Shown here: positions 28,031 through 37,579 of the stretch, one piece after another | Layout of the letters: each line of letters opens with the position of its first letter | How positions within the stretch are numbered: the first letter of the stretch is position 1 | Source of the DNA: Geobacillus thermoleovorans | Lineage (GTDB): Bacteria; Bacillota; Bacilli; Bacillales; Anoxybacillaceae | Length of the DNA stretch: 64,000 nucleotides | Direction of reading: 5' to 3' | NCBI RefSeq assembly: GCF_001610955.1 | Contig: NZ_CP014335.1 | Span: forward strand, 971,001 to 1,035,000 | The notes under the pieces: generated by a model | The model's input: the letters and a program-made list of their open reading frames with translations, nothing else | Told to the model about the DNA's origin: nothing | Databases searched by the model: none | Made by a program: the position numbers and the translations under genes

Positions 28031-28630
28031 TTATCGATTTAAATGTTCATTCGATTGCTTGTTTTGCTGTTCGTTCAGTTGCCGCTCCTCCCGTTCGTTC
28101 AGCTGTCCGTCATTTTCTTCGGTCGGCTTCGGCGTCGTTTCAAACAAGTCGCTCGGCACTTCCGGCATCACTCGTCCGACGATGTCGGCGATTTCGTTCA
28201 TGAACGCTTGCACCGGCCTCCCCTCATCGATTTGCCGGCCGATGTTGCGCACGCGGGTGTAAAGATCTGGGTCAGCGACAATAATAGCGTTCGCGCCGTA
28301 CGGATCTTTTTGCAATGCTTCGGCGACGGAATATTTGATGGTGCCGACGCGCGAGGCATCCATATTGGCGCCGACGTCAATGCCGACGATGGCATATTTG
28401 CCGACGACGAGCGCGGCGGCATTGTGAACGTTTGGAACACGGTCGGCGATTTCTGCAAGCCGGCGGGCGATCTCTTGCCCGGATTTATTCTCGATGCGTT
28501 CATCGACTGTATTTTTGACGCGCACGAGTGAACGATTGGACTCGTTCGCTTCATGATCGTTTCCAAACGTGCAGCCGCTGAAAATCAAAAGGGGGAGGAA
28601 GAAAACGGCGAGCCAGCAGTTTCTCTTCAT
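28031..28630 (-). CDS. ylaJ: YhcN/YlaJ family sporulation lipoprotein
   Basis: A 199-residue lipoprotein: signal peptide with lipobox LIFSGC (lipid cysteine near residue 19), then a YhcN/YlaJ domain (about 35-150: GKYAIVGIDVGANMDAS, SVAEALQKDPYGANAIIVADPDL) and a Gln/Glu/Asn-rich tail of some 40 residues (repeats of QLNE/QSNE). In B. subtilis it is a spore membrane lipoprotein involved in germination and cortex lysis. ATG 28630 is chosen over the upstream open frame because AGGTGG lies 8 bases before it and the signal peptide begins there. Confidence 0.85.
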   Translation of the reverse strand: MKRNCWLAVFFLPLLIFSGCTFGNDHEANESNRSLVRVKNTVDERIENKSGQEIARRLAEIADRVPNVHNAAALVVGKYAIVGIDVGANMDASRVGTIKYSVAEALQKDPYGANAIIVADPDLYTRVRNIGRQIDEGRPVQAFMNEIADIVGRVMPEVPSDLFETTPKPTEENDGQLNEREERQLNEQQNKQSNEHLNR

Positions 28631-28763
28631 AATGGGCCACCTCGACTTTTTTTCTTTAGTTTGCAAATGTCCTTCTATCTTTATACATGTTTTCATATGT
28701 TGTATTACAGCCATTCCCATCCAACGGAAAAACATGAAAAACTCACATGGGGGGAAGCGGAAT

Positions 28764-30095
28764 TTGGGAAAAAAAATTTACGTGCTCGATACGAACGTGC
28801 TGTTGCAAGATCCGTATTCGATTTTCGCGTTTGAGGATAATGAGGTCGTCATTCCAGCGGTCGTGCTTGAGGAAGTGGATTCGAAAAAGCGATATATGGA
28901 TGAAATTGGTAGGAATGCCCGCCAAGTGTCAAAGCTCATCGACCGTCTGCGCGAAAACGGCAAGCTGCATGAAAAAATTCCGCTTGAAAACGGAGGGGCG
29001 CTTCGCATTGAGTTGAACCATCGTTCGTTTCATCAACTGCAAGAAATTTTTGTCGAAAAAACAAATGACAACCGCATTCTGGCGGTGGCGAAAAATTTAT
29101 CGCTTGAAGAGCAGGCGAAGGAAGATGGACGCTCTGTCATTTTGGTGAGCAAGGATGCGCTCGTGCGCGTCAAAGCGGATGCCATCGGGCTGCAGGCAGA
29201 AGACTTTTTAAGCGACCGCGTCGTTGATGTCGACCATATTTACAGCGGATTTTTGGAGCTGTACATAGGAAAGGACCACCTGCAGCGGTTTTACGACAAA
29301 GGGGAGCTCGTGCTCGCTGATATCGCCGACCACCCGTTTTATCCGAACCAGTTCATCATTATGAAAGACGCGTTTGGCAGCTCGGCGTCAGCGATTGGCA
29401 TTGTCGACCAAAACGGCAAAAAAGTGAAAAAGCTCATCTTCCATCACGAACATATATGGGGCATTCGCCCGCGCAACGTGCAGCAGACGATGGCGTTTGA
29501 GCTTCTCATGCGCGACGACATTCCGCTTGTGACGCTAATCGGCAAAGCCGGAACGGGCAAGACGTTGCTTGCCCTTGCCGCGGGGTTGATGCAAACGGAA
29601 GATTTGCGCACATACAAAAAATTGCTCGTCGCTCGGCCGATTGTGCCGATGGGGAAAGATCTCGGCTTTCTGCCGGGGGAAAAGGAAGAAAAGCTGCGCC
29701 CGTGGATGCAGCCGATTTTTGACAACTTGGAATACTTGTTCAACACGAAAAAACCGGGGGAGCTCGATGCGATTTTAGCCGGCATGAGCTCGATTGAAGT
29801 GGAGGCGCTCACGTACATCCGCGGCCGGAGCCTGCCGGAGCAGTTTATCATCATTGATGAGGCGCAAAATTTAACGAAGCATGAAGTGAAGACGATTTTG
29901 ACACGCGTTGGGGAGAAAAGTAAAATCATTTTAATGGGCGATCCGGAACAGATCGACCATCCGTATTTGGATGAATATAACAACGGGTTGACGTACGTCG
30001 TCGAAAAGTTTAAAGACCAAAAAATCGCCGGCCATATCCGGCTCGTCAAAGGGGAGCGTTCGGCGCTCGCACAGCTTGCCGCTGATTTGCTGTAG
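28764..30095 (+). CDS. phoH2: PIN-PhoH ATPase YlaK
   Basis: A 443-residue PhoH2-type protein: an N-terminal PIN nuclease-like domain (IYVLDTNVLLQDP, D9; about 1-150) and a C-terminal PhoH helicase-like ATPase domain with Walker A GKAGTGKT (about 260-267) and Walker B IIIDEAQN (about 362-369). Relatives act as sequence-dependent RNases/RNA helicases. TTG 28764 (MGKKIYVLD) fits the homologue start and the GGGGGGAAG RBS; ATG 28734 in frame is an alternative with a poor RBS. Divergent from ylaJ. Confidence 0.9.
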   Translation: MGKKIYVLDTNVLLQDPYSIFAFEDNEVVIPAVVLEEVDSKKRYMDEIGRNARQVSKLIDRLRENGKLHEKIPLENGGALRIELNHRSFHQLQEIFVEKTNDNRILAVAKNLSLEEQAKEDGRSVILVSKDALVRVKADAIGLQAEDFLSDRVVDVDHIYSGFLELYIGKDHLQRFYDKGELVLADIADHPFYPNQFIIMKDAFGSSASAIGIVDQNGKKVKKLIFHHEHIWGIRPRNVQQTMAFELLMRDDIPLVTLIGKAGTGKTLLALAAGLMQTEDLRTYKKLLVARPIVPMGKDLGFLPGEKEEKLRPWMQPIFDNLEYLFNTKKPGELDAILAGMSSIEVEALTYIRGRSLPEQFIIIDEAQNLTKHEVKTILTRVGEKSKIILMGDPEQIDHPYLDEYNNGLTYVVEKFKDQKIAGHIRLVKGERSALAQLAADLL

Positions 30096-30252
30096 CTAGG
30101 CGTTCCTCAGAGCATCCGCCGTTAAAGAACGGGTGCCAGGCGCGCGGCCCGACGCCGCGAACGTTTCGAAAGGCGCCCGCCGCCTGGGGCGCTGTGGAAA
30201 ACATCTGGGGTCAAAGCGCTTAAGGCGGTTGAAGGCGTCAAAAGCTCAAACA

Positions 30253-30282
30253 CCGGGCCGCCCCTTCATGGGGCGCCCGGTC
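30253..30282 (-). terminator. hairpin after ylaL
   Basis: ACCGGGC-GCCCC pairs with GGGGC-GCCCGGT (one bulged C), overlapping the ylaL stop; the tail on the minus strand is GTTTGAGCTTTT. The 150 bases between phoH2 and this hairpin are GC-rich, with a CCAGGCG/CGCCTGG inverted repeat, and hold no gene. Confidence 0.55.
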
Positions 30283-30787
30283 ATCGGACGACGAGCCGAC
30301 GCACATGAGTAATCGGCGCCTCGCGGTTGGAGCCGTCGCCAAAATAAATGTGCACCGGACCGTCGTCGCGCAACGGTTTTCCGTTTTGGGAAAAAGCGAA
30401 AATCAGGTCGTACGCCTTTTCCAGAGGGATCACGGTTTCTCCATGTTCCGTCTCAATGACAAGTTCAGACGCGTCTTCATGCGGCTCAGCGTTTCGCAAA
30501 AATGGGGCGAACGGCATGCCGAACGAGCCGGTGATGATTTTCTCCTTCAAAAAGCGCCGCTCCGTTTTCAACGTCGGCGGAAAAACCGCGCCCTCTTGAA
30601 TTTCCCGGTCCCAAAATGCCGACAGCTTTTTGATTTCCTCGTCCTCTTGCTCCGCTTCCGTCGGCTGTGGAGCCGGCTCCGAAAAATACGCATCCATGTC
30701 CACTTTCCGGTCGTCGAAAATCCAGACGCCGGGGTCAAGCGTGATCGTAAACTTCACCTTTCCTGTCAGCACAATAATATCGTTCAT
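30281..30787 (-). CDS. ylaL: YlaL-like protein
   Basis: A 168-residue soluble protein corresponding to B. subtilis YlaL, which I know only as a conserved protein of unknown function. Conserved-looking stretches are GKVKFTITLDPGVWIFDDRKVD and KTERRFLKEKIITGSFGM; the centre is acidic (TEAEQEDEEIK). RBS GAGAGGTG before ATG 30787. Divergent from ylaN. Confidence 0.8.
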   Translation of the reverse strand: MNDIIVLTGKVKFTITLDPGVWIFDDRKVDMDAYFSEPAPQPTEAEQEDEEIKKLSAFWDREIQEGAVFPPTLKTERRFLKEKIITGSFGMPFAPFLRNAEPHEDASELVIETEHGETVIPLEKAYDLIFAFSQNGKPLRDDGPVHIYFGDGSNREAPITHVRRLVVR

Positions 30788-30884
30788 GAAACACCTCTCC
30801 TCTGCATGTTCCCACCGTTTTTAGTATAATAATAATGAAAGAGCTTGTCATGTTCCAGGCCCGGTTGCTGTCAACGGTTTCAAC

Positions 30885-30913
30885 TTGCAAAATGGCTTGT
30901 TTCACGTTAAGAT
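30885..30913 (+). promoter_or_regulatory. promoter of ylaN
   Basis: TTGCAA, 17-base spacer, TAAGAT. Confidence 0.6.
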
Positions 30914-30949
30914 GTAAAGAAGGATAGGGGAGAGAACGGAGGGATCGAT

Positions 30950-31237
30950 GTGACGGACGAATCGATGAGCTATCGGGAGAAGGCGTACGCGCTTTTACAA
31001 GCGGATGCAGAGAAAATCATCCAACTCATCCGCGTGCAAATGGACCATTTGACGATGCCGCAATGTCCGGTGTATGAAGAAGTGCTTGACACGCAAATGT
31101 TCGGGTTGTCACGGGAAATTGATTTTGCGGTGCGCCTCGGGCTTGTGGAGGCGAAAGACGGAAAGGCGCTCCTTGACCGGCTTGAGCGCGAACTTTCCAC
31201 GTTGCACGAGGCCGTGGCCAAAAAGCGCGTGCGATAA
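30950..31237 (+). CDS. ylaN: YlaN (UPF0358), iron-linked Fur partner
   Basis: A 95-residue all-helical protein with the highly conserved core [39 protein letters not shown] (positions about 27-65). In B. subtilis YlaN is needed under iron limitation and has been reported to bind Fe(II) and Fur, relieving Fur repression. GTG 30950 with GGAGGG seven bases upstream; an in-frame ATG 15 bases on lacks an RBS. Ended by its own terminator. Confidence 0.92.
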   Translation: MTDESMSYREKAYALLQADAEKIIQLIRVQMDHLTMPQCPVYEEVLDTQMFGLSREIDFAVRLGLVEAKDGKALLDRLERELSTLHEAVAKKRVR

Positions 31238-31250
31238 AGGATATATAAAA

Positions 31251-31286
31251 CAACTCAAACGATTGGTTTCCCGTCGTTTGAGTTTT
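31251..31286 (+). terminator. terminator after ylaN
   Basis: AACTCAAACGA/TCGTTTGAGTTTTT, perfect stem. Confidence 0.9.
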
Positions 31287-31362
31287 TCTGTTTTTCGGCA
31301 GGAAAACAGCGCGCCGCTGCGAATGATTTTAAGTACATACATGTTCACAGGGAAGAGGAACG

Positions 31363-32574
31363 ATGGAACGACAATTATGGAAAAAAGTATTGAAGTGCTA
31401 TGATTATCCGCTGATCACCGCGGTCATCATGCTGTCGTTGTTCGGATTGATTATGGTGTACAGCTCAAGCATGGTCACCGCTGTCATCCGCTTTGAAGTG
31501 CCAAGCGACTATTTTTACGAGCGGCAAAAACTGTGGCTGATTGCCGGATTCATCGCGTTCGCCATCATGATGGCGATTCCGTATAAAGTGTGGCGGGCGG
31601 AGCGATGGGTGAAACTCGTCTTTTTTGCTTCTCCATTGATGCTGATCGCCGTCGCTTTTCTCGGCCATACGGCCAACAACGCAACAAGCTGGTTTCGCGT
31701 CGGGGCGCTTTCGATCCAACCGGCGGAGCTCGCGAAGCTCGGTCTGATTTTATACTTGGCCGCAGCGTTTGCCAACAAGCGGAAGCGGCTGGCCGAGCCG
31801 GCGAAAAGCAATTTGTTCCCCATTTATTATACATTGGTGATTTGTTTCCTGATTGCCATACAGCCTGACTTCGGAACGGCGGCGATCGTGTTTGCCATCG
31901 CGATGTGCATCATTGTTTCGTCCGGTTTGCGCCTCGTGTTGCTTCTAAAGCAGCTGCTTTTTTTTACATTGATCGGGACGGTGCTGTCACCGTTTTGGCT
32001 CCCGGTTGCCGGCAAAAAAATTTTTTCTCCTGAACGGGTATCGCGTCTTTACAGCTTTTTGGATCCATTTCAATACGCAAACGGCGATGGCTACCAGCTC
32101 GTGAATTCGTATTTGGCGATCGGGCTTGGCGGGCTGAAAGGAGTGGGGCTTGGCAAAGGCATTCAAAAATACGGCTACCTGCCAGAGTCGCACACCGATT
32201 TTATTATGGCGGTCATCGCCGAAGAGCTCGGCTTATTTGGTGTAGCGTTCACGCTTGGGTTATTGGCGTTTATCGTGCTGCGCGGGCTTTGGATTGCCCG
32301 CCGCTCCCACGATGCGTTTGGGAGTCTGCTTGCGATCGGCATCTCCGTCATGATCGGCTTTCAAACGTTCATTAACGTTGGTGGGGTCGTTGGCCTTATT
32401 CCGATTACAGGGGTGCCGCTGCCGCTCGTCAGCTATGGGGGAACGTCGCTTGTCCTGACCATGGCTTCGCTCGGTCTGCTTGTGAACATTTCTATGTTTG
32501 CAAAGTACGAACAACGGTATAAAAAAGCGGAAAAAACGATGGTCAGCAAACAGAAAAGAGGTCTGACTTTTTAG
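31363..32574 (+). CDS. ftsW: septal peptidoglycan polymerase FtsW
   Basis: A 403-residue SEDS-family glycosyltransferase with about ten membrane helices that polymerises lipid II at the division septum with PBP2B, whose gene lies at the end of this window. Conserved pieces: MVYSSSM, NNATSWFRVGALSIQPAELAK, AIQPDFGTA, SYLAIGLGGLKGVGLGKG, PESHTDFIMAVIAEELG and PLPLVSYGGTS. Place and sequence match B. subtilis ylaO/ftsW. RBS AGAGGA before ATG 31363. pyc follows 62 bases downstream. Confidence 0.95.
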   Translation: MERQLWKKVLKCYDYPLITAVIMLSLFGLIMVYSSSMVTAVIRFEVPSDYFYERQKLWLIAGFIAFAIMMAIPYKVWRAERWVKLVFFASPLMLIAVAFLGHTANNATSWFRVGALSIQPAELAKLGLILYLAAAFANKRKRLAEPAKSNLFPIYYTLVICFLIAIQPDFGTAAIVFAIAMCIIVSSGLRLVLLLKQLLFFTLIGTVLSPFWLPVAGKKIFSPERVSRLYSFLDPFQYANGDGYQLVNSYLAIGLGGLKGVGLGKGIQKYGYLPESHTDFIMAVIAEELGLFGVAFTLGLLAFIVLRGLWIARRSHDAFGSLLAIGISVMIGFQTFINVGGVVGLIPITGVPLPLVSYGGTSLVLTMASLGLLVNISMFAKYEQRYKKAEKTMVSKQKRGLTF

Positions 32575-32588
32575 AAAGTGTATTTACA

Positions 32589-32615
32589 AATCGGCAAAAC
32601 TTTTATACTTTTATT
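32589..32615 (+). promoter_or_regulatory. promoter candidate of pyc
   Basis: TTTACA, 15-base spacer, TATACT in an AT-rich gap between ftsW and pyc. Confidence 0.45.
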
Positions 32616-32636
32616 AAATAAAGGAGGAGGGACAGA

Positions 32637-35600
32637 ATGAGGACAAGACGAATTCGCAAAGTGCTGGTAGCCAACCGCGGAGAGATCGCCATTCGCGTTT
32701 TCCGCGCCTGCACGGAGCTTGATATCCGCACCGTGGCGATTTATTCGAAGGAAGACGCCGGATCGTACCACCGCTACAAAGCGGATGAGGCGTATTTAGT
32801 CGGGGAAGGGAAAAAACCGATCGAAGCGTACTTGGACATCGAAGGCATCATTGAGATCGCCAAAGCCCACGATGTTGATGCCATCCACCCGGGATATGGG
32901 TTTTTGTCGGAAAACATTCAATTTGCCAGACGGTGCCGCGAAGAGGGGATTATTTTCATCGGCCCGAATGAAGAACATTTGGATATGTTCGGCGATAAAG
33001 TGAAAGCGCGGCATGCGGCCATGAAGGCGGGCATTCCGGTCATCCCGGGCAGCGACGGACCGGTCGGCGGCCTTGAGGATGTCGTCCGCTTTGCCGAGAC
33101 GCACGGATACCCGATCATCATTAAAGCGGCGCTTGGCGGCGGCGGCCGGGGCATGCGCATCGTCCGCTCAAAGTCGGAAGTGAAGGAAGCGTTTGAGCGG
33201 GCTAAGTCGGAAGCGAAAGCGGCGTTTGGCAGCGATGACGTTTATGTCGAAAAGCTGATTGAAAAGCCGAAGCATATTGAAGTGCAAATTTTGGGCGACC
33301 ACGAAGGAAACATCGTTCACCTTTATGAACGCGACTGCTCGGTGCAGCGCCGCCATCAAAAAGTCGTGGAAGTCGCGCCGAGCGTCTCGTTGTCGGACGA
33401 GCTGCGCGAGCGCATTTGCGAGGCGGCGGTCCGGCTCATGAGAAGCGTCGGCTACGTCAACGCTGGCACGGTTGAGTTTCTCGTCTCCGGAGATGAGTTT
33501 TATTTCATCGAAGTCAATCCGCGCATTCAAGTTGAGCATACGATCACCGAAATGATCACCGGGATTGACATCGTCCAGTCGCAAATTTTAATCGCCGACG
33601 GATTTTCGCTCCACAGCCCGGAAGTCGGCATTCCCAAGCAGGAGGACATCCGCATCAACGGCTACGCCATTCAGTCGCGGGTTACGACGGAAGACCCGCT
33701 CAACAACTTTATGCCGGATACGGGAAAAATTATGGCGTACCGTTCCGGCGGCGGTTTTGGCGTGCGCTTGGACGCCGGCAATGGCTTCCAAGGGGCGGTC
33801 ATTACGCCGTATTACGATTCGCTGCTCGTGAAAGTGTCGACATGGGCGTTGACGTTTGAGCAGGCGGCAAGAAAAATGTTGCGCAACTTGCGCGAATTCC
33901 GCATCCGCGGCATTAAAACGAACATTCCGTTTTTGGAAAACGTCGTGCAGCATCCGAAATTTTTGTCGGGGGAATACGATACGTCATTTATCGATACGAC
34001 GCCGGAATTGTTTGTATTCCCGCGCCGAAAAGACCGCGGGACGAAAATGCTTACGTACATCGGCACCGTGACGGTCAACGGCTTCCCTGGCATCGGCAAA
34101 AAGAAAAAGCCGGTGTTTGACAAACCGCGCGTGCCGAAGGTGAGCCAAACGGAACCGATCCCAGCGGGAACGAAGCAAATTTTGGATGAACGCGGACCTG
34201 AAGGGCTTGTTCGCTGGATCCAAGAGCAGCCGCGCGTGCTCTTGACCGATACGACGTTCCGTGACGCTCATCAGTCGTTGTTGGCGACCCGCGTCCGCAC
34301 GATCGACTTGTTGCGGATCGCTGAGCCGACGGCGCGTTTGCTGCCCAACTTATTCTCGCTTGAGATGTGGGGCGGGGCGACGTTTGATGTGGCGTACCGC
34401 TTTTTGAAAGAAGATCCGTGGGACCGGCTGCTCAAGCTGCGCGAGCGCATCCCGAACGTGCTGTTCCAGATGCTTCTTCGCTCGGCCAACGCCGTGGGGT
34501 ATAAAAACTATCCCGACAACGTCATCCGCGAGTTCGTTGAAAAATCGGCGCAAGCCGGCATTGATGTGTTCCGCATTTTCGACAGCCTAAACTGGGTGAA
34601 AGGGATGACGGTGGCGATCGATGCCGTCCGGCAAAGCGGCAAAATCGCCGAGGCGGCTATTTGCTATACAGGCGATATTTTGGACCCGAACCGGCCGAAG
34701 TACAATTTGGATTATTACAAAGCCTTGGCGAAAGAGCTCGAGCAAGCCGGTGCGCACATTTTAGGCATTAAGGATATGGCCGGCCTGTTGAAGCCGCAGG
34801 CGGCGTACGTGCTCATTTCCGCGCTCAAGGAAACGGTCGACATTCCGATCCATTTGCATACGCATGACACGAGCGGCAACGGCATTTATACGTACGCCAA
34901 AGCGATCGAAGCCGGCGTCGATATCGTCGATGTCGCCGTCAGCTCGATGGCCGGCTTGACGTCGCAGCCGAGCGCCAATACGCTCTACTATGCCCTTGAA
35001 GGAACGGAGCGGGCGCCGGAGGTCGATATTTACAGCTTGGAGCAGTTGGCCCGCTATTGGGAAGACGTGCGCAAATTTTATCAGGAGTTTGAAAGCGGCA
35101 TGAACGCGCCGCATACGGAAGTATACATGCATGAGATGCCAGGCGGCCAGTACAGCAACCTGCAGCAGCAGGCAAAAGCGGTCGGCCTCGGCGATCGGTG
35201 GGATGAAGTGAAAGAAATGTATCGCCGCGTCAACGACTTGTTCGGCGACATCGTCAAAGTGACGCCATCATCGAAAGTTGTCGGCGACATGGCGCTTTAC
35301 ATGGTGCAAAACAACTTGACGGAGCAAGACATTTTTGAACGCGGCGAAACGCTCAATTTCCCAGACTCGGTCGTGGAGTTTTTCGAAGGCTATTTAGGCC
35401 AGCCGCACGGCGGGTTCCCGAAAGAGTTGCAGCGCATTATTTTGAAAGGGCGTGAACCGATCACCGTTCGTCCGGGCGAGCTGCTTGAGCCGGTTGATTT
35501 CGAGCAAATCAAGCGGGAGCTGTATGACAAGCTCGGCCGCGAAGTGACCGACTTTGACGCCATTGCCTATGCGCTTTATCCGAAAGTGTTTTTGGAATAT

Positions 35601-36080
35601 GCCGAAACGGTCGAAAAATACGGCGATATTTCAGTGCTCGATACACCGACGTTCCTGTACGGCATGCGCCTCGGCGAAGAGATCGAAGTGGAGATTGAGC
35701 GCGGGAAAACGCTCATCGTCAAACTCGTCTCCATCGGCCAGCCGCAGGCGGACGGCACACGCGTCGTTTACTTCGAGCTGAACGGCCAGCCGCGCGAAGT
35801 CATCATCCGCGATGAAAGCATCAAAGCCGCTGTCGCTGAGCGCATCAAGGCCGATCGGACGAATCCGAACCACATTGCCGCCACGATGCCGGGCACGGTT
35901 GTGAAAGTGCTCGTGGAGAAAGGGGAAAAAGTTGACAAAGGCGACCATTTGATGGTTACGGAAGCGATGAAGATGGAAACGACGGTGCAGGCGCCGTTTG
36001 CCGGCATTGTCAAAGATATTTACGTCAAAAGCGGCGATGCCATTCAAGCGGGGGATTTGCTAATTGAGCTGTCCAAATGA
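32637..36080 (+). CDS. pycA: pyruvate carboxylase
   Basis: A 1147-residue biotin enzyme that makes oxaloacetate from pyruvate, bicarbonate and ATP. Domains in order: biotin carboxylase (about 1-455; ATP-grasp GGGGRGMR, active EVNPRIQVEHT), carboxyltransferase (about 530-830; TDTTFRDAHQSLLATR, metal-binding HLHTHDTSGNG), PC tetramerisation region, and biotinyl carrier domain (about 1075-1147) with K1112 in AMKME. ATG 32637 follows AAGGAGGAGGG. In B. subtilis DarB regulates this enzyme; darB is at 6548. The Geobacillus enzyme is usually activated by acetyl-CoA. Confidence 0.97.
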   Translation: MRTRRIRKVLVANRGEIAIRVFRACTELDIRTVAIYSKEDAGSYHRYKADEAYLVGEGKKPIEAYLDIEGIIEIAKAHDVDAIHPGYGFLSENIQFARRCREEGIIFIGPNEEHLDMFGDKVKARHAAMKAGIPVIPGSDGPVGGLEDVVRFAETHGYPIIIKAALGGGGRGMRIVRSKSEVKEAFERAKSEAKAAFGSDDVYVEKLIEKPKHIEVQILGDHEGNIVHLYERDCSVQRRHQKVVEVAPSVSLSDELRERICEAAVRLMRSVGYVNAGTVEFLVSGDEFYFIEVNPRIQVEHTITEMITGIDIVQSQILIADGFSLHSPEVGIPKQEDIRINGYAIQSRVTTEDPLNNFMPDTGKIMAYRSGGGFGVRLDAGNGFQGAVITPYYDSLLVKVSTWALTFEQAARKMLRNLREFRIRGIKTNIPFLENVVQHPKFLSGEYDTSFIDTTPELFVFPRRKDRGTKMLTYIGTVTVNGFPGIGKKKKPVFDKPRVPKVSQTEPIPAGTKQILDERGPEGLVRWIQEQPRVLLTDTTFRDAHQSLLATRVRTIDLLRIAEPTARLLPNLFSLEMWGGATFDVAYRFLKEDPWDRLLKLRERIPNVLFQMLLRSANAVGYKNYPDNVIREFVEKSAQAGIDVFRIFDSLNWVKGMTVAIDAVRQSGKIAEAAICYTGDILDPNRPKYNLDYYKALAKELEQAGAHILGIKDMAGLLKPQAAYVLISALKETVDIPIHLHTHDTSGNGIYTYAKAIEAGVDIVDVAVSSMAGLTSQPSANTLYYALEGTERAPEVDIYSLEQLARYWEDVRKFYQEFESGMNAPHTEVYMHEMPGGQYSNLQQQAKAVGLGDRWDEVKEMYRRVNDLFGDIVKVTPSSKVVGDMALYMVQNNLTEQDIFERGETLNFPDSVVEFFEGYLGQPHGGFPKELQRIILKGREPITVRPGELLEPVDFEQIKRELYDKLGREVTDFDAIAYALYPKVFLEYAETVEKYGDISVLDTPTFLYGMRLGEEIEVEIERGKTLIVKLVSIGQPQADGTRVVYFELNGQPREVIIRDESIKAAVAERIKADRTNPNHIAATMPGTVVKVLVEKGEKVDKGDHLMVTEAMKMETTVQAPFAGIVKDIYVKSGDAIQAGDLLIELSK

Positions 36081-36098
36081 AACTGTCCATCGCGCGCA

Positions 36099-36225
36099 AA
36101 AAGAGGGTGTCCCAAAAGGATCGGGATACCCTCTTTCGTTGCTCTATATACGTGCTGACTGCTTCTGCTGCACGATAGGTTGTGCCTATCTTGAAGACAG
36201 ACAACCTTTTGGGTCAGCCCCTTTT
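36099..36225. repeat. 127-base element with 21-base inverted ends
   Basis: The ends are inverted repeats matching at 18 of 21 positions: GAGGGTGTCCCAAAAGG on the left and CCTTTTGGGTCAGCCCC on the right form the core. The interior has small hairpins (GATAGG/CCTATC) and no reading frame. This looks like a miniature transposable element or a collapsed insertion sequence; such GTGTCCCAAAAGG-type ends are common on Bacillaceae transposons. No target duplication is obvious. It lies between convergent pyc and ctaA. Confidence 0.45.
36100..36137 (+). terminator. terminator of pyc, inside the element
   Basis: AAAGAGGGT-TCCC pairs with GGGA-ACCCTCTTT. The left arm is also the left end of the 127-base element. 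Confidence 0.7.
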
Positions 36226-36245
36226 GGTTTGCTGACCGACGAACG

Positions 36246-37199
36246 TCATTTCAACGTCGCCGGCGCCGCTTCCCCAGCTGAATGGTCGGCGGCTTTTACC
36301 GGCGCGCGGCGGGTGCGGAGCGCCAAAAGCAATAAATAGCTGAGCACACCGAACAGGCAGGAAATGAAAAAGGCATGCGCCAAGGCAATGTATAAATTCA
36401 GCTGCGTAAAAACGACAAGCGCTCCAGTCGTCATTTGCGCGAGCACGAGCAAAAGGGCGATGAGCCATCCGTAGTAGATGACCGGTTGCCTGCGGTAATG
36501 GCGGACGGCATGTATTGCGGCGGCGGCGATCCAAATGATGATGACAGCAGCGGCCAATCGATGGCCCATCTGCACCCATTCATGAAACTGAACCGGGAGG
36601 AGGCGCGTTTTCGCGCAAAGCGGCCAGCTCGGACAAGCGAGGCTGGCGTTCGTATGGCGCACGAGCGCTCCGGTGTAGACGACGATGTATGAGTATATGG
36701 TGATGCCGTAAATATGAAACCGCATTTTGCCGTCAAGCGAAAGCGAAGCGGCGGAAAACGTTTTGTCGATTTCAAAAATCAATAGCGTCAATAGCAGCAC
36801 AGCGGCAAACGAAATGAGCGAAATGCCGAAATGCAAGGCGAGGACGAAATCGGACTGCCCCCACACGACCGCGGCGGCGCCGATCAGCCCTTGCAAGACG
36901 AGAAAGACAAACGATATGACCGCTAAAAACTTCGTCTCCTGCACATGGCCAATGGCTCTCCATGCCCAGATGGAAAGGATGAGCACCATGATGCCGGCAA
37001 GGCCGGAAACGAGTCGATGGCTCAGCTCGATGATGAGCTCAGGCGTAATGTGATCCGGCACCCATTGGCCGTTGCACAGCGGCCATGATCGGCCGCACCC
37101 CATGCCGGAGCCGGTTTTGGTCACAAGCGCTCCGCCAATTAAAACAAACAACATTGCCAACGTGGTTGCCGAGGCAAACCATTTCAGTGAACGTTGCAA
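36246..37199 (-). CDS. ctaA: heme A synthase
   Basis: A 317-residue membrane protein with eight helices that oxidises heme O to heme A for cytochrome aa3/caa3. Four conserved heme-ligand histidines lie in [22 protein letters not shown] and LAHAFFI; the Cys pair of the first half is in [13 protein letters not shown] 37199 (MQRSLKWFA) is chosen because AAGGTGA lies six bases before it and the homologue starts here; ATG 37241 in frame would add 14 residues without a good RBS. Divergent from the ctaB operon, as in B. subtilis. Confidence 0.92.
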   Translation of the reverse strand: MQRSLKWFASATTLAMLFVLIGGALVTKTGSGMGCGRSWPLCNGQWVPDHITPELIIELSHRLVSGLAGIMVLILSIWAWRAIGHVQETKFLAVISFVFLVLQGLIGAAAVVWGQSDFVLALHFGISLISFAAVLLLTLLIFEIDKTFSAASLSLDGKMRFHIYGITIYSYIVVYTGALVRHTNASLACPSWPLCAKTRLLPVQFHEWVQMGHRLAAAVIIIWIAAAAIHAVRHYRRQPVIYYGWLIALLLVLAQMTTGALVVFTQLNLYIALAHAFFISCLFGVLSYLLLLALRTRRAPVKAADHSAGEAAPATLK

Positions 37200-37579
37200 A
37201 ATCTTCACCTTCTTGTATTGAGAAATTGTGATTTTGTCCATATTAGTAAAGTGATGGATTTTATTGCAGCCAACCGTGTCGCTAAGCCAAGTCTATTTTA
37301 CACGATGGCGCCGGGAAACACAAAATGACGTTTGCATATTGAATAAGTCGATTAAGTTTGCTAGAAATATTAATGGGACAAGCGAATGAACCGTTTGGGG
37401 CATACGGATTCAAAAATTTGACACAAATTATTCAAAAAAAGTTCACATGATGAGGAAAAAATGTGATTTAATATAAAGAGGAAACAGCCCGTTTTTGCTA
37501 TTTGGCGTTGGAAAGAATTTCAGGCAACATCACGGCGCCGGCCGGGCAAGGAGCGGCGCAGCGAGGAGGAACAGGAGAC
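37200..37579. other. 380-base noncoding region between ctaA and ctaB
   Basis: AT-rich control region of the divergent cta genes. It holds the ctaA promoter (37295-37323). On the ctaB side there is a TTGACA (37418-37423), a TTCACA (37442-37447) and -10-like TAATAT/TATAAA (37469-37477), none at ideal spacing. TTTGTGTCAAA on the minus strand at about 37416-37426 resembles a ResD-type site; that is only a suggestion. Confidence 0.6.
37295..37323 (-). promoter_or_regulatory. promoter of ctaA
   Basis: Minus strand TTGTGT, 17-base spacer, TAAAAT with a TG extension. Confidence 0.55.
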
